NCBI GenBank assembly: GCA_021772775.1
Contig: JAJFLH010000007.1
Span: forward strand, 37,284 to 101,283
Length of the DNA stretch: 64,000 nt
Direction: 5' to 3'
DNA from: Mariprofundus sp.
GTDB lineage: Bacteria; Pseudomonadota; Zetaproteobacteria; Mariprofundales; Mariprofundaceae
Shown: positions 34,749 to 44,172 of the stretch, one piece after another
Position numbering within the stretch: the stretch's first letter is position 1
Layout of the letters: each line of letters opens with the position of its first letter
The notes under the pieces: generated by a model
The model's database searches: none
What the model was told of the DNA's origin: nothing
What the model saw: the letters and a program-made list of their open reading frames with translations, nothing else
Translations under genes and position numbers: made by a program

Positions 34749-37700
34749 ATGAACTATACCGACATATTTATTCGCCGGCCGGTACTGGCCACAACAATCA
34801 GTCTGCTGCTACTCGTGCTTGGTATGCAGGCCATTTTGGATATGCCGATCCGTCAGTATCCGGAGACTCAGAATGCTGTGGTGACAGTCAGTACGGCCTA
34901 CTATGGTGCTGATGCGGATACTATCTCAGGTTTTATCACGCAGCCGCTGGAGACCGCTGTTGCTCAGGCTGAGGGAATTGATTATCTCTCCTCAGTTAGT
35001 GTCAGTGGTATCTCAACTATTACGGCCACGCTGCGCTTGAATCATGATTCCAACCGCGCATTGACCGATATCAATGCCAGGGTAAATGCTGTGCTCAATC
35101 AGCTACCGGCCGAAGCGCAGCAGCCTGTGCTCAGTGTGCAGGTTGGTGAAACTATCGCTTCAATGTACATGGGTTTTTTCAGTGAGGTGTTACCAAGTAA
35201 TAATGTTACCGACTACCTGATGCGCGTGATCAAACCGCAGATTGACGGTATTGAGGGTGTGCAGCGTGCCGATATTATCGGAGCCCGCCAGTTTGCTCTG
35301 CGCGCCTGGTTGGACCCCGCCCGCATGGCTGCTTACGGCATTTCGGCCACCGATGTTTATAAGGCACTGGCTGCCAATAACTATCTGGCAGCCCTTGGCA
35401 ACAGTAAGGGGCAGATGGTTAGTGTGGAACTCAATGCCGCCACTAGCCTGCATTCGGTGGAGGAGTTCAAGCAGCTCGCCATTCGTGAACAGGGTGGTGC
35501 CATTGTGCGTTTGCAGGATGTAGCTAACGTGATGTTGGGGGCGGAAGACTATAATCTGACCACGGCCTTTGATGGTGAAAAATCGGTATTTATCGGTATC
35601 AAAGTTGCGCCTGACGCCAATGTTCTGGAAGTGGTTGAACGGGTACGCAAGGCCTTTCCTGCTATGCAGGATCAGATGCCCAACGGCCTGCGCGGAAAAA
35701 TAGTCTATGACGGTACTAAATTCATTCAGAGTTCGATTGATGAAGTGATCAAAACGCTAGCGGAAGCGCTGCTCATTGTTGCGCTGGTGGTGTTTGTTTT
35801 TCTGGGTAACTGGCGTGCTGTGATTATTCCTCTGGTGGCGATTCCACTCTCACTGGTCGGTGCCTTTTTTATGATGCAGACACTTGGTTATACGATTAAT
35901 TTATTAACCTTGCTGTCGCTCGTTCTGGCCATTGGATTGGTGGTGGATGACGCGATTATCGTGGTGGAAAATGTGGATCGACATATGCATCACGAGGGTA
36001 AGAGCCCGTTTGAAGCGGCGATTTTGGCGGCGCGTGAACTCGGTGGCCCGATTATCGCTATGACGGTGGTACTGATCGCAGCTTATGTGCCTATCGGATT
36101 TCAGGGTGGTTTGACCGGAGCGCTGTTCTCTGAGTTTGCTTTTACCCTGGCAGGGGCTGTAACTATATCCGCGATTGTAGCACTGACACTCTCTCCCATG
36201 ATGGCTTCGAAGCTGTTCCAGCCCAAAACACAGGAGAGTCCGCTGGTACGTTTTATTGATCGTCGCTTTACCAAGCTGCACGACAGCTATCAGCGCCGAC
36301 TCACAGGCACATTGACCACATGGCCGGTGATGGTAGTGATGGGGGGCTTGTTGCTGGTTGGTGTAGTTTATCTTTTTTCCACCTCTAAGGCGGAGCTGGC
36401 ACCGCAAGAAGACCAGGGCATTGTGCTGGCCCATGTGGCAGGTGCTCCTAATGCTACTGCGCAGCAGATGAGTGCTTATGCCGATCAGGCTTTTGAGATG
36501 GCGCGTGACCTGCCGGAATATGATCAGATGTTCCAATTGACCGGTATGCCAACAATCAATCAGGGCATTGGTGGTGTACTGTTCAAACCATGGGATGAGC
36601 GGGATCGCAGTGCGGCAGAGTTGCAGCAGATATTGCAACAGAGGTGGAATACGATTGCGGGTGCCCATGTTGCAGCTTTCCAGTTTCCGGCTCTGCCTGG
36701 CTCCGGTGGTCTACCGCTGCAGTTTGTCATCAAAACCACTGAGTCGTTTGAAAACCTCAATGAGATAGTCAGCAGAGTTAAGGCCAAAGCGCAGGCCAGT
36801 GGTATGTTCTTTTTCATCGACTCCGATCTGAAAATTGATAAGCCACAAAGCACTCTGGTGGTGGATCGTGATATGGCGACCACTCTGGGTTTAAGTCAGC
36901 AGGATATCGGTGCAGCACTGGGGGCTGCACTCGGTGGTGGTTATGTGAACTATTTCTCCATTGGAGGGCGCTCTTATCGGGTGATGCCGCAGGTAGGGCA
37001 GGAGTTTCGCCTCAATCCTGAGCAGGTGCTCGATTATTATATACGCACGCCAAAGGGAGACATGATCTCTGCTTCTACCATTGCGTCGATCAGCCATGAG
37101 GTGGTGCCGGAATCAATTAACCGTTTCCAGCAGCTGAATTCAGCTACCATTATGGGCGTCTATGCGCCGGGCATATCGCAGCAGCAGGTGCTCGATTTTA
37201 TGATCAAAACACTGAATGAAGAGGCCCCCAGCGGTTATAGCGCTGATTATGCCGGCCCTTCACGCCAGTATATGCAGGAGTCGGGCGGTTTTGTCTTCAC
37301 CATGCTGTTTGCCATCGTGATTGTATTTTTGGCACTTTCGATTCAGTTCAACAGTTTTCGTGATCCGTTGGTAATTCTGGTTTCTGTGCCACTGGCGCTG
37401 TTGGGGGCGCTGCTGTTTATCAATCTGGGCTTGGCGACCATCAATATCTATACACAGGTGGGGCTGGTCACCTTGATGGGGCTGATCAGTAAACATGGTA
37501 TTTTGATGGTGCAATTCGCCAATGAGTTGCAGTTAAAAGGGCGATCTAAACTCGATGCAATCATTGAAGCATCGAGCGTTCGTCTGCGTCCGATTCTGAT
37601 GACGACAGCTGCAATGGTGCTCGGTGTGATTCCGCTGGTGTTGGCAAGCGGTGCCGGTGCCGCAGGGCGCTATTCGATGGGCTTGGTGATTTTTACAGGT

Positions 37701-37826
37701 CTATCGATCGGTACAATATTCACGCTGTTTGTGGTGCCAGCTGTTTATATGTTGCTGGCCAAAGATCGTGCGAAAGAGGTGGTGAACTCTGAGCAAGAGT
37801 TGGAATTGGCGAAGAGTGTGAGCTGA
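34749..37826 (+). CDS. RND efflux transporter, hydrophobe/amphiphile family
   Basis: 1025 residues; proton-driven inner-membrane pump of the AcrB/MexF type. Twelve membrane helices are arranged 1+5+1+5, with two large periplasmic loops. TM4 carries VLAIGLVVDDAIIVVENV, including the Asp-Asp proton-relay pair, and TM10 keeps Lys in GLISKHGILMVQFANE. N-terminal IFIRRPVLATTISLLLLVLG is standard. AGGTGCAGC/GGAGG precedes the ATG after a 73-base gap from the adaptor gene. The exported drug or metabolite cannot be read from sequence. Confidence 0.95.
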   Translation: MNYTDIFIRRPVLATTISLLLLVLGMQAILDMPIRQYPETQNAVVTVSTAYYGADADTISGFITQPLETAVAQAEGIDYLSSVSVSGISTITATLRLNHDSNRALTDINARVNAVLNQLPAEAQQPVLSVQVGETIASMYMGFFSEVLPSNNVTDYLMRVIKPQIDGIEGVQRADIIGARQFALRAWLDPARMAAYGISATDVYKALAANNYLAALGNSKGQMVSVELNAATSLHSVEEFKQLAIREQGGAIVRLQDVANVMLGAEDYNLTTAFDGEKSVFIGIKVAPDANVLEVVERVRKAFPAMQDQMPNGLRGKIVYDGTKFIQSSIDEVIKTLAEALLIVALVVFVFLGNWRAVIIPLVAIPLSLVGAFFMMQTLGYTINLLTLLSLVLAIGLVVDDAIIVVENVDRHMHHEGKSPFEAAILAARELGGPIIAMTVVLIAAYVPIGFQGGLTGALFSEFAFTLAGAVTISAIVALTLSPMMASKLFQPKTQESPLVRFIDRRFTKLHDSYQRRLTGTLTTWPVMVVMGGLLLVGVVYLFSTSKAELAPQEDQGIVLAHVAGAPNATAQQMSAYADQAFEMARDLPEYDQMFQLTGMPTINQGIGGVLFKPWDERDRSAAELQQILQQRWNTIAGAHVAAFQFPALPGSGGLPLQFVIKTTESFENLNEIVSRVKAKAQASGMFFFIDSDLKIDKPQSTLVVDRDMATTLGLSQQDIGAALGAALGGGYVNYFSIGGRSYRVMPQVGQEFRLNPEQVLDYYIRTPKGDMISASTIASISHEVVPESINRFQQLNSATIMGVYAPGISQQQVLDFMIKTLNEEAPSGYSADYAGPSRQYMQESGGFVFTMLFAIVIVFLALSIQFNSFRDPLVILVSVPLALLGALLFINLGLATINIYTQVGLVTLMGLISKHGILMVQFANELQLKGRSKLDAIIEASSVRLRPILMTTAAMVLGVIPLVLASGAGAAGRYSMGLVIFTGLSIGTIFTLFVVPAVYMLLAKDRAKEVVNSEQELELAKSVS

Positions 37827-37921
37827 TATGGTGGCTCTTTTCCTGTTCAAATATGTTCGCTATTGATGGTGTGGCTGGTTGCTGAAATATCTTCTCTAAA
37901 CGGATGTTGGCGGAAATAAAT

Positions 37922-38015
37922 CTGCATTGACCCGAAAATAATCCAAATAAAAGCAAAAAAAAGTCTCTTTTATCATCAATATTGATGATGAGGAGCCTTT
38001 TTTTTGCTGGCAGCA
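37922..38015. repeat. Duplicated palindromic element, copy 1 (with terminator)
   Basis: It opens with CTGCATTGACCCGAAA and contains the perfect 18-base palindrome ATCATCAATATTGATGAT (37972-37989). Around it lies a longer hairpin from GCAAAAAAAAG (37953) to CTTTTTTTTGC (38007) with one mismatch in the outer arms, which should act as a terminator for the efflux operon and possibly in both directions. A second copy lies at 40342-40430, so the two copies flank the hybrid kinase gene. Confidence 0.8.
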
Positions 38016-38101
38016 TAGCCCGTTGCATCTGCTGGGGTGAGCCTGCACTCAGCTGTGAGTGATGGCTTTCTGGCGGTGAACTTCAGATTGGAGGAGGGGT
38101 A

Positions 38102-40264
38102 ATGCTAGCGAAACGATATCAATATCATGGAAATAACCACGCTATCATTTTGATGATAGCAGCAACATCAATGGCGATGTTGATTACTTTCTGGTCCTAC
38201 TATTCTGGTCAGCAGTTGCTGAAACAACAACTGCCTCTGGTTGATAGTGTGATGCAGATAAGGGTAGATATATCTCAAGCTCACGAATTAATTCATGAGG
38301 GGCGCGAAGCTTCTCATGGGGTTTTAGACAAAGCCTATATGATGCAGATGGTTGAAAGGATTAATCACCATGTCAATGAGCTCTATCAGGGGGATGATAA
38401 ACTGCCTGGTACAGTGATCAGCATAGCTAAACATCCAGAGTTAAAGGCTTCCCTGAAAGAGTTGCAAGATCAGCTTAATGACTTCTCACTTTATCTGAAT
38501 AATAATTTTGATGCGATTATTCAACAATCGGATGATGACCTTGTGATGGATGAACACTTTTCAGGTATGTCTGCTCTCTCACAGAAGATCGATGAGGTGG
38601 TGCATGCCGGAGTAGAAAAGGTGTTCGATAGACAATCATGGGTATTTGGCATTTTGGTAGTCTGCTTTTCATTATTTATTGCGTTGCTGTTTTGTTTGTT
38701 AAGATTAAAAGAGAAGAAAAACAAACTTGTTTTACAACAAACAACCATGTTATCTCAAGCTCTGGAGCATTCTGGTGAAGCTGCAATTATTGCCAGTGCG
38801 GATGGTGTGATTGAATTTGTAAATGACACTTTCTGCTCGATGACAGGTTATTCATCAGAAGAGACGCTGGGTAATAGACCATCAATGTTAAGCAGCGGTA
38901 AACAAAATAGACCTTTCTATGAGCATTTATGGCATACCATTACACATGGAGGTGTGTGGCAGGGGGAGCTGACCAATCGCAGAAAAGATGGTTCGTTTTA
39001 TCCCGCTCATATGACCATTGCCCCAATTTTTGATCGAGAGGGTGAACTGACGCATTATATTGCCAATCAACGCGATTTGAGTGAACACAAACAGCTCGAA
39101 AAATATCTTTTTCAGACTCAGAAATTGGAAGCTGTAGGCACACTTGCCGGTGGAATTGCGCATGACTTTAACAATGCCTTGGCAGGTATTACTGGAAATA
39201 TCTTCCTGTTGCAAAGGGGGCAGGCTGATCAGCAGCAGATTGTTCAGCGCTGTTCTGTGATTCAGGATATATGTGATAAAGCTGGAACTCACATCAAACA
39301 GTTGTTGAGTTATGCGCGCAATGATTCTGTATTGATGGATACAGTGGAGCTGAACCATTGTATTCAGAGTGCCTGTCATATGGCGAGGTCTATGGTGCCA
39401 TCATCGGTGGATATTCAATTGATCTCAGATGAGGAACATCTGTTTGTGAATTGGAATGCGGTTCAAATTGAGCAAATTCTCATTAACCTGATCAACAATG
39501 CTTGCCATGCTTTAGGTGCAACTGAAAATCCAAATATTCGAGTGGAACTCAAGATTATTGATCACAACGATGAGCTCATGCGATGCAATCAGGAAATGAC
39601 ATGCGATAAATATGCCTCTGTTTCTATAGCTGATAATGGAACTGGTATGCCGGCTGATGTTATGGATAAAATCTTTGAACCCTTCTTTACAACAAAAGAT
39701 AGCGAAGAAGGTACAGGGCTTGGACTCTCTATGGCCTATGGCGCGATAAAACAGGCTGGAGGCTGTTTGTCTGTAGAGAGTGAGCTTGGTATAGGCTCAA
39801 CATTTTTTATCTCTCTGCCCCTATCTGTTGAACCGGTTATGGATAAAGTGATAGAGCCCTCTCTGTTATTGCAGGGGCAGGGTGAGACAGTGCTGATTGC
39901 CGATGATGAAAAGCTGCTTCTACGTGCGCAAAAAGAGATTGTGACGTCATTTGGTTATCATGTTTTAACGGCGAATCATGGCAAAGAGGCAGTAGAAGTT
40001 TTCGAAGCACATGCTGATGAGATTGATGTGGTTATCCTGGACCTGGTTATGCCTGAATTATCAGGCCCTAAAGTGGCTAAAAAAATATTATCCATGAATG
40101 CTGATACAAAAGTCATTTTTTCAACAGGTTATGATATGGGCTCTTCACTGAAAGAGCTGTCGGGTTCGATGAAAAAAGATTTCCCTGTTGTTTATAAACC
40201 ATTCAGAGCTGAACTGATGAGCAAAGTCATTTATGAAGAAATCCATAAAAACGATGTTCGTTAA
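38102..40264 (+). CDS. PAS hybrid sensor histidine kinase
   Basis: 720 residues. Membrane helix near 12-32, a periplasmic helical domain of about 140 residues, a second helix (about 178-200), PAS (about 215-335, with GYSSEETLGNRPSMLSSGKQ), a HisKA domain with GGIAHDFNNALAGITGNI (His about 354), HATPase (N-box NLINNACHAL, G-box GTGLGLSMA), and a C-terminal receiver (IADDEKLL, Asp about 647 in VVILDLVMPE). Strong GGAGGAGG before the ATG. It is flanked by two copies of a palindromic element and is followed by a LuxR-type gene. Confidence 0.93.
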   Translation: MLAKRYQYHGNNHAIILMIAATSMAMLITFWSYYSGQQLLKQQLPLVDSVMQIRVDISQAHELIHEGREASHGVLDKAYMMQMVERINHHVNELYQGDDKLPGTVISIAKHPELKASLKELQDQLNDFSLYLNNNFDAIIQQSDDDLVMDEHFSGMSALSQKIDEVVHAGVEKVFDRQSWVFGILVVCFSLFIALLFCLLRLKEKKNKLVLQQTTMLSQALEHSGEAAIIASADGVIEFVNDTFCSMTGYSSEETLGNRPSMLSSGKQNRPFYEHLWHTITHGGVWQGELTNRRKDGSFYPAHMTIAPIFDREGELTHYIANQRDLSEHKQLEKYLFQTQKLEAVGTLAGGIAHDFNNALAGITGNIFLLQRGQADQQQIVQRCSVIQDICDKAGTHIKQLLSYARNDSVLMDTVELNHCIQSACHMARSMVPSSVDIQLISDEEHLFVNWNAVQIEQILINLINNACHALGATENPNIRVELKIIDHNDELMRCNQEMTCDKYASVSIADNGTGMPADVMDKIFEPFFTTKDSEEGTGLGLSMAYGAIKQAGGCLSVESELGIGSTFFISLPLSVEPVMDKVIEPSLLLQGQGETVLIADDEKLLLRAQKEIVTSFGYHVLTANHGKEAVEVFEAHADEIDVVILDLVMPELSGPKVAKKILSMNADTKVIFSTGYDMGSSLKELSGSMKKDFPVVYKPFRAELMSKVIYEEIHKNDVR

Positions 40265-40341
40265 GGCCGTTGATTATTGCCGAGGAGATCATCTTCTGAG
40301 TGGTAAATCTCTCCCTTTAGTGGAGATTTACAAAAATATCA

Positions 40342-40430
40342 CTGCATTGACCCGAAATAATTCACATAACAGTAAAAAAGCCTCTTTTATCATCAATATT
40401 GATGATGAGGATTAATTCTTTGCAGGCAGA
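40342..40430. repeat. Duplicated palindromic element, copy 2
   Basis: Same opening (CTGCATTGACCCGAAATAAT) and the same 18-base palindrome (40389-40406) as copy 1. The left outer arm is kept (AAAAAAGCCTC) but the right arm has decayed (GAGGATTAATTC), so the outer terminator stem is largely lost. It lies after the hybrid kinase gene. Confidence 0.8.
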
Positions 40431-40467
40431 GTAGGTAGATGGATAGCAGTGATAGGGAGTCAATGTA

Positions 40468-40629
40468 ATGGAGTTCATGAATCAAGCCCGTCAGGTGTTG
40501 GGACTTACTTATGAGAGAACTGTTCTGCTTCGATTGCATTGCGCTGAAAATGATCTATTACTAGTAGAAGGGAAGCAGGGGCTGGGAGGTGCTGATGGAG
40601 CAGCTGGTAAATTCATTACAGAATCTTGA
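40468..40629 (+). CDS. Possible small ORF upstream of the LuxR-type gene
   Basis: 53 codons starting MEFMNQARQVLGLTY, with GGGAG about eight bases before the ATG. Its 3' end overlaps the start of the LuxR-type gene, so it could be a coupled leader peptide. No similarity is recognised and the C-terminal part (GLGGADGAAGKF) follows the GC-rich Shine-Dalgarno of the next gene, so chance is a real alternative. Confidence 0.3.
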   Translation: MEFMNQARQVLGLTYERTVLLRLHCAENDLLLVEGKQGLGGADGAAGKFITES

Positions 40630-41041
40630 AAAGGTAAAAGAACATCTGCGGCATTACAGCTGTGAAGTGCATCCGATTGTACGTGAGCGTTCAGAGGAGA
40701 AGAGACCGGAGCTGGCTGAGTTAGCATTGATTTATAATTTATTGCATAAGCTGAGTATGTCCATGGAAAAGGATCTCGAAGGCTTGGCCACGCATTTAAG
40801 TGCACAGAGCTATCCGACTGATAGTGAAACAACTGATGAGAGCCTGTCAGACCGAGAGAAGCAGGTACTGCACCTGCTTGCCAAGGGCTGCAGTTACAAT
40901 GATGCGGCTGCGATGATGGGCTGCACGCCATCCACAATTCAAACCTATGTTAAACGCATCTACAAAAAATTAAACGTACATTCCCGTTCAGAAGCCGTTT
41001 TTGAAGCGGCTAATCTGGGTATTATTAATCTGAACACGTAA
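40595..41041 (+). CDS. LuxR-type HTH protein without receiver
   Basis: 148 residues. The C-terminal 60 residues are a GerE HTH (SLSDREKQVLHLLAKGCSYN, then STIQTYVKRIYKKLNVHSRS). The N-terminal 80 residues are helical and charged (LEKVKEHLRHY, VRERSEEKRPELAEL), with no receiver and no acyl-homoserine lactone domain. The ATG at 40595 follows GGGAGG by five bases. It lies after the hybrid kinase and could be its output through protein contact, since it has nothing to phosphorylate. Confidence 0.75.
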   Translation: MEQLVNSLQNLEKVKEHLRHYSCEVHPIVRERSEEKRPELAELALIYNLLHKLSMSMEKDLEGLATHLSAQSYPTDSETTDESLSDREKQVLHLLAKGCSYNDAAAMMGCTPSTIQTYVKRIYKKLNVHSRSEAVFEAANLGIINLNT

Positions 41042-41044
41042 TCA

Positions 41045-41100
41045 GCTTGTCCCATATTTATGGGACAAGCCAGCAAGCTTTGTCCCCAATTCATGGGACA
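41045..41100. repeat. Two related TGTCCC..GGGACA palindromes
   Basis: The first, GCTTGTCCCA (41045-41054) with TGGGACAAGC (41061-41070), is a perfect 10-base stem with loop TATTTA. The second, TGTCCC (41081-41086) with GGGACA (41095-41100), repeats its core. They begin four bases after the LuxR-type stop. There is no T-run, so a tandem operator or an mRNA 3' end structure is as likely as termination. Confidence 0.6.
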
Positions 41101-41416
41101 TACAGACCAAAACAGATGGTGCAGTGTTGACCGCTTCAGGGACGGATCTTCCCGCTAGGCACATGGATATAGAACTATTTTCCGGGGAGGGAGATATGGG
41201 ACTATCTAACATAATTACAATATGTCGAACTTCTGAATATCTTCAGAAGGTAGCCTGTCTCTCATCAGCATCCTTTCACAGAAAGACCCAATTTGTGAAT
41301 CACTCATCAAGTCGTTTCAGGTTGATCACAACCACGGAAGCCTTGATGGAATGATAAGGCCACTTTTTCTTATTCATTATAAAAGAATAGTAATTTCTAC
41401 TTAACAGGAGAGTTAT
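41101..41416. other. Gap before the accessory cassette
   Basis: 316 bases without a supported gene. It ends with AGGAG in front of the DUF2235 gene. A/T-rich stretches (41371-41400) could hold a promoter, but no clear boxes are seen. Confidence 0.4.
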
Positions 41417-42931
41417 ATGAGCAAAGTTTTAATCTTTAATTTTGATGGAACAGATAATGAACCCGAAGATGCTATGCAGGATGTCAGCAGTGGCGGAAAA
41501 ACTGAAGATAACAGCATTACTAATATTCTGAAATTTCATCTTCTCATCGGCGGAAACCTTAACGATCCTGGGAAGCCCATTGATGACAAAGGAAATCGCA
41601 GTTTCTATTACAATGGTGTCGGTACTTATGGAAACTGGTTTGAGAGAAAACTTAATGCAGGGCTGGCAACTGGCGATGATGTGGCAACGATCATTAATCG
41701 AGCCATGCAGGATTTTGATACTTATTATCAAGAGGATATTGATAAAGTCCTTGTCACTGGATTTAGCCGTGGTGGTGCACTGGCAAGGAAGTTTGCCAGC
41801 CTCATCAATGGTAAAGTTAAAGGTAAATGTATCATTGAGGGGATTTATGACACCGTAGCTTCTATTGGCTTACCTAATTTAAGCTCAAAAGATCGTCCTA
41901 AATCGGATGTGCTGTTTGAGAATGGTTGTACTCTTCCTGAAAACGTTGAGAAGGCTATTCATCTTGTTTCTCTTGATGACAAACGCAAAGCCTTTCAGCC
42001 AACCTTAATGAATGAAGACGAGAGAATCCTTGAGGTCTGGTTTGCCGGTGCTCATTCTGATGTGGGTGGAGGATATTTTTACGATGGTCTATCTGATACG
42101 AGTTTACGGTTCTTCCTAGATTGGTTCGAAGATCTGAATCTAGGTATTAAACTCCACTCTTCAAAGACGATCAAAGAAGATAATTTGATACAGAACTCTA
42201 AAGTTATAATAGGACGCGACGATGTCCAGATTGCCCCCGATTCATTCGGTATCAACCATCAGCAAGACCGTATGCCAGTCATAGAGTTTCTAACGCTTAC
42301 TGATCGAAGATGCTGTGTTATTCAGAATGATCGCATTAACTTATCAGAGAAACCAATCGTACACTGGTCCGTAGCTGAGAGAATTTCTGGGGATAGGAAT
42401 TACAGACCGTTCTCACTCAAAAATGTGCCGCATATCATCTTGTATCCGGATGGAACGACGAAAGAATTCTCCGGCATCTCTGAACATCAACTGATGAGCA
42501 AACGAAACTGGCACACCTTTACAGGCGTTGATTCAATTGAAACCGTTGTGTTTGCCTACAAGAAATACAATCACACAAGAATTCTCCTTGAAGAAGGTAA
42601 GAAATATAAGATTAAGAGAAGTAGTGATGAGTGCTGGAATGATGGTGGTATTAAAAATCTGGGCGGAGAAGGCTGGGATCGTGGTGACGTACAACTAGGT
42701 CTTCAAGAGTTTGTCATTGCAGGTATGGAGCCATTTCGTCGGGTTCCAGGTGCGGATTGGTTCACACTCTGTGGAACGGTTGGCGATAATGACGATAGCG
42801 CATTTGTTATTGGAAATAGCTGTGAATTTAAGGCGGAAAAATCAGGAGAGCTCTGCCTGTTTGCCAATGATCTGGATGGCTATTATGGAAATAACAGTGG
42901 AAAACTTAAAATAACTGTTACTAAAGTTTGA
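41417..42931 (+). CDS. DUF2235 lipase-like protein with C-terminal LecA-like lectin domain
   Basis: 504 residues. The N-terminal 340 residues match DUF2235, the alpha/beta-hydrolase family that includes T6SS phospholipases of the Tle1 group: FNFDGTDNEP at the start, FYYNGVGTYG, the nucleophile elbow GFSRGGALARKF (Ser117), IIEGIYDTVASIG and WFAGAHSDVGGGY (Asp215). The last 130 residues resemble the Pseudomonas galactophilic lectin LecA (PA-IL): FTLCGTVG..SAFVIGN and the ending FANDLDGYYGNNSGKLKITV, close to LecA's YNDVPGTYGNNSGSF. No signal peptide. First gene of a five-gene cassette; good AGGAG before the ATG. Enzyme activity and export route are inferred. Confidence 0.82.
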   Translation: MSKVLIFNFDGTDNEPEDAMQDVSSGGKTEDNSITNILKFHLLIGGNLNDPGKPIDDKGNRSFYYNGVGTYGNWFERKLNAGLATGDDVATIINRAMQDFDTYYQEDIDKVLVTGFSRGGALARKFASLINGKVKGKCIIEGIYDTVASIGLPNLSSKDRPKSDVLFENGCTLPENVEKAIHLVSLDDKRKAFQPTLMNEDERILEVWFAGAHSDVGGGYFYDGLSDTSLRFFLDWFEDLNLGIKLHSSKTIKEDNLIQNSKVIIGRDDVQIAPDSFGINHQQDRMPVIEFLTLTDRRCCVIQNDRINLSEKPIVHWSVAERISGDRNYRPFSLKNVPHIILYPDGTTKEFSGISEHQLMSKRNWHTFTGVDSIETVVFAYKKYNHTRILLEEGKKYKIKRSSDECWNDGGIKNLGGEGWDRGDVQLGLQEFVIAGMEPFRRVPGADWFTLCGTVGDNDDSAFVIGNSCEFKAEKSGELCLFANDLDGYYGNNSGKLKITVTKV

Positions 42932-43089
42932 GTCACTGGTTGGGTCGAATGCCGAGTTGGGCAAGCTCAATTCGCATTCAGACGCATGCAGCGTGGCTGA
43001 ACGAAGGATATGTACACCGATTAAGCCGATGAGAGGGCTGAAAAGGAAAGGAATTGATGAAAAGTAACTAACAGGAAGCAGAGGAGCAT

Positions 43090-44031
43090 ATGAAAAAATC
43101 AATATGGATATTATCGCTATTGCTTTTATTGACTAGCGGATGCAATAGAGCCAATGCTTTTAATTCGAGTTTGGAAAAGAGTCTTGCCACGGTCACCGAG
43201 GATAAACCGGAAATGGACTCGGTAAAAAAATGCATCACTTCAACAAAGCTGGAGAATCCAGAGGGTGATAATGTTGGTTCCATATTGAGTAATTATGAAC
43301 AGAAGCTGGATAGTTTTTTGATGTGCCTGGTTGGCCCTGATCTTGGAGATGATGCAACCAAGGTTTCAGCAGAAACAAAACAGTTGCGTGCGCATATTAT
43401 TGCCACGGTCATTGCTCGTTATGCGGCATTCAATCTTGATGGGCAGATGGGGGAGGAATTTACCATTCCATTGAAAGAGTATGATGGGAGAATTGACAAT
43501 GCTGAAGATTCTCTGCTTGCCATTACCAAGGTGGAGCGTCCAATCCGTGCTCGTTCGGGCCTGTTCAGTGATCTGGCAGCCCCCGATTATTCAGAGTTTG
43601 ATCCTGTACCATCGGTACAAGCGAAAATTGAGAGTTATGGGCGTTTATATCGGGTGCTGCACTATGTCGATGCTACAAAGAAGGCTGCTAAACCAACAGT
43701 TAGAAGGGCTAGATCATTGGTGCGTGGAGTTATTGGATCTATCATGTCAGGGAGTATTACTGACTTGAAGGGGGCTCTGGGTAAAGTGACCGGTTCATTG
43801 GCAAAGTTAGCTATCGTAAAAGATTTGGCAGGCAGCTATAGAAACGATATCTCGGCCTATTTGGGCTGTGTTGAAAGTCGTCAGACTGGAACAGCGGTAG
43901 CTGGTGGTGTCTGCGGTGCATCACTAAAAGAGGATTGGCGTGCTTGGGATAAACTCCTGAAGAAGGGCTGTTCGAGACTTCAGTCTGTTGCAGATTTAGA
44001 GGTTAGTTGTACACCAGGGACTTATAAATAA
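43090..44031 (+). CDS. Lipoprotein of unknown function in the accessory cassette
   Basis: 313 residues, not recognised. Signal peptide with lipobox LTSGC (Cys18), then Asn at +2 (CNRAN), which favours the outer membrane over inner-membrane retention. The mature part is mixed helical, with a Gly/Lys-rich stretch (about 200-260: SLVRGVIGSIMSGSITDLKG) and four further Cys residues, CLVG, CVES, CGAS and two in the C-terminal GCSRL..VSCTPG. GAGGAG precedes the ATG. As the only clearly exported small protein of the cassette, it could be an immunity protein against the adjacent lipase-like protein; many phospholipase effectors have lipoprotein immunity partners. That is inference from position only. 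Confidence 0.7.
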   Translation: MKKSIWILSLLLLLTSGCNRANAFNSSLEKSLATVTEDKPEMDSVKKCITSTKLENPEGDNVGSILSNYEQKLDSFLMCLVGPDLGDDATKVSAETKQLRAHIIATVIARYAAFNLDGQMGEEFTIPLKEYDGRIDNAEDSLLAITKVERPIRARSGLFSDLAAPDYSEFDPVPSVQAKIESYGRLYRVLHYVDATKKAAKPTVRRARSLVRGVIGSIMSGSITDLKGALGKVTGSLAKLAIVKDLAGSYRNDISAYLGCVESRQTGTAVAGGVCGASLKEDWRAWDKLLKKGCSRLQSVADLEVSCTPGTYK

Positions 44032-44172
44032 TCGAGAATAAGAATGAAAAACTGAGGCTATGTTCTTTGCTTTGTAGTTGGGATGAGTAACTGATGTGAG
44101 CTAAAGAACAACCCCTTACTTGTTTTAGTGAAAATGATTTAGGCTGCTACTCAACCGATTAGGGAGAGCGTT

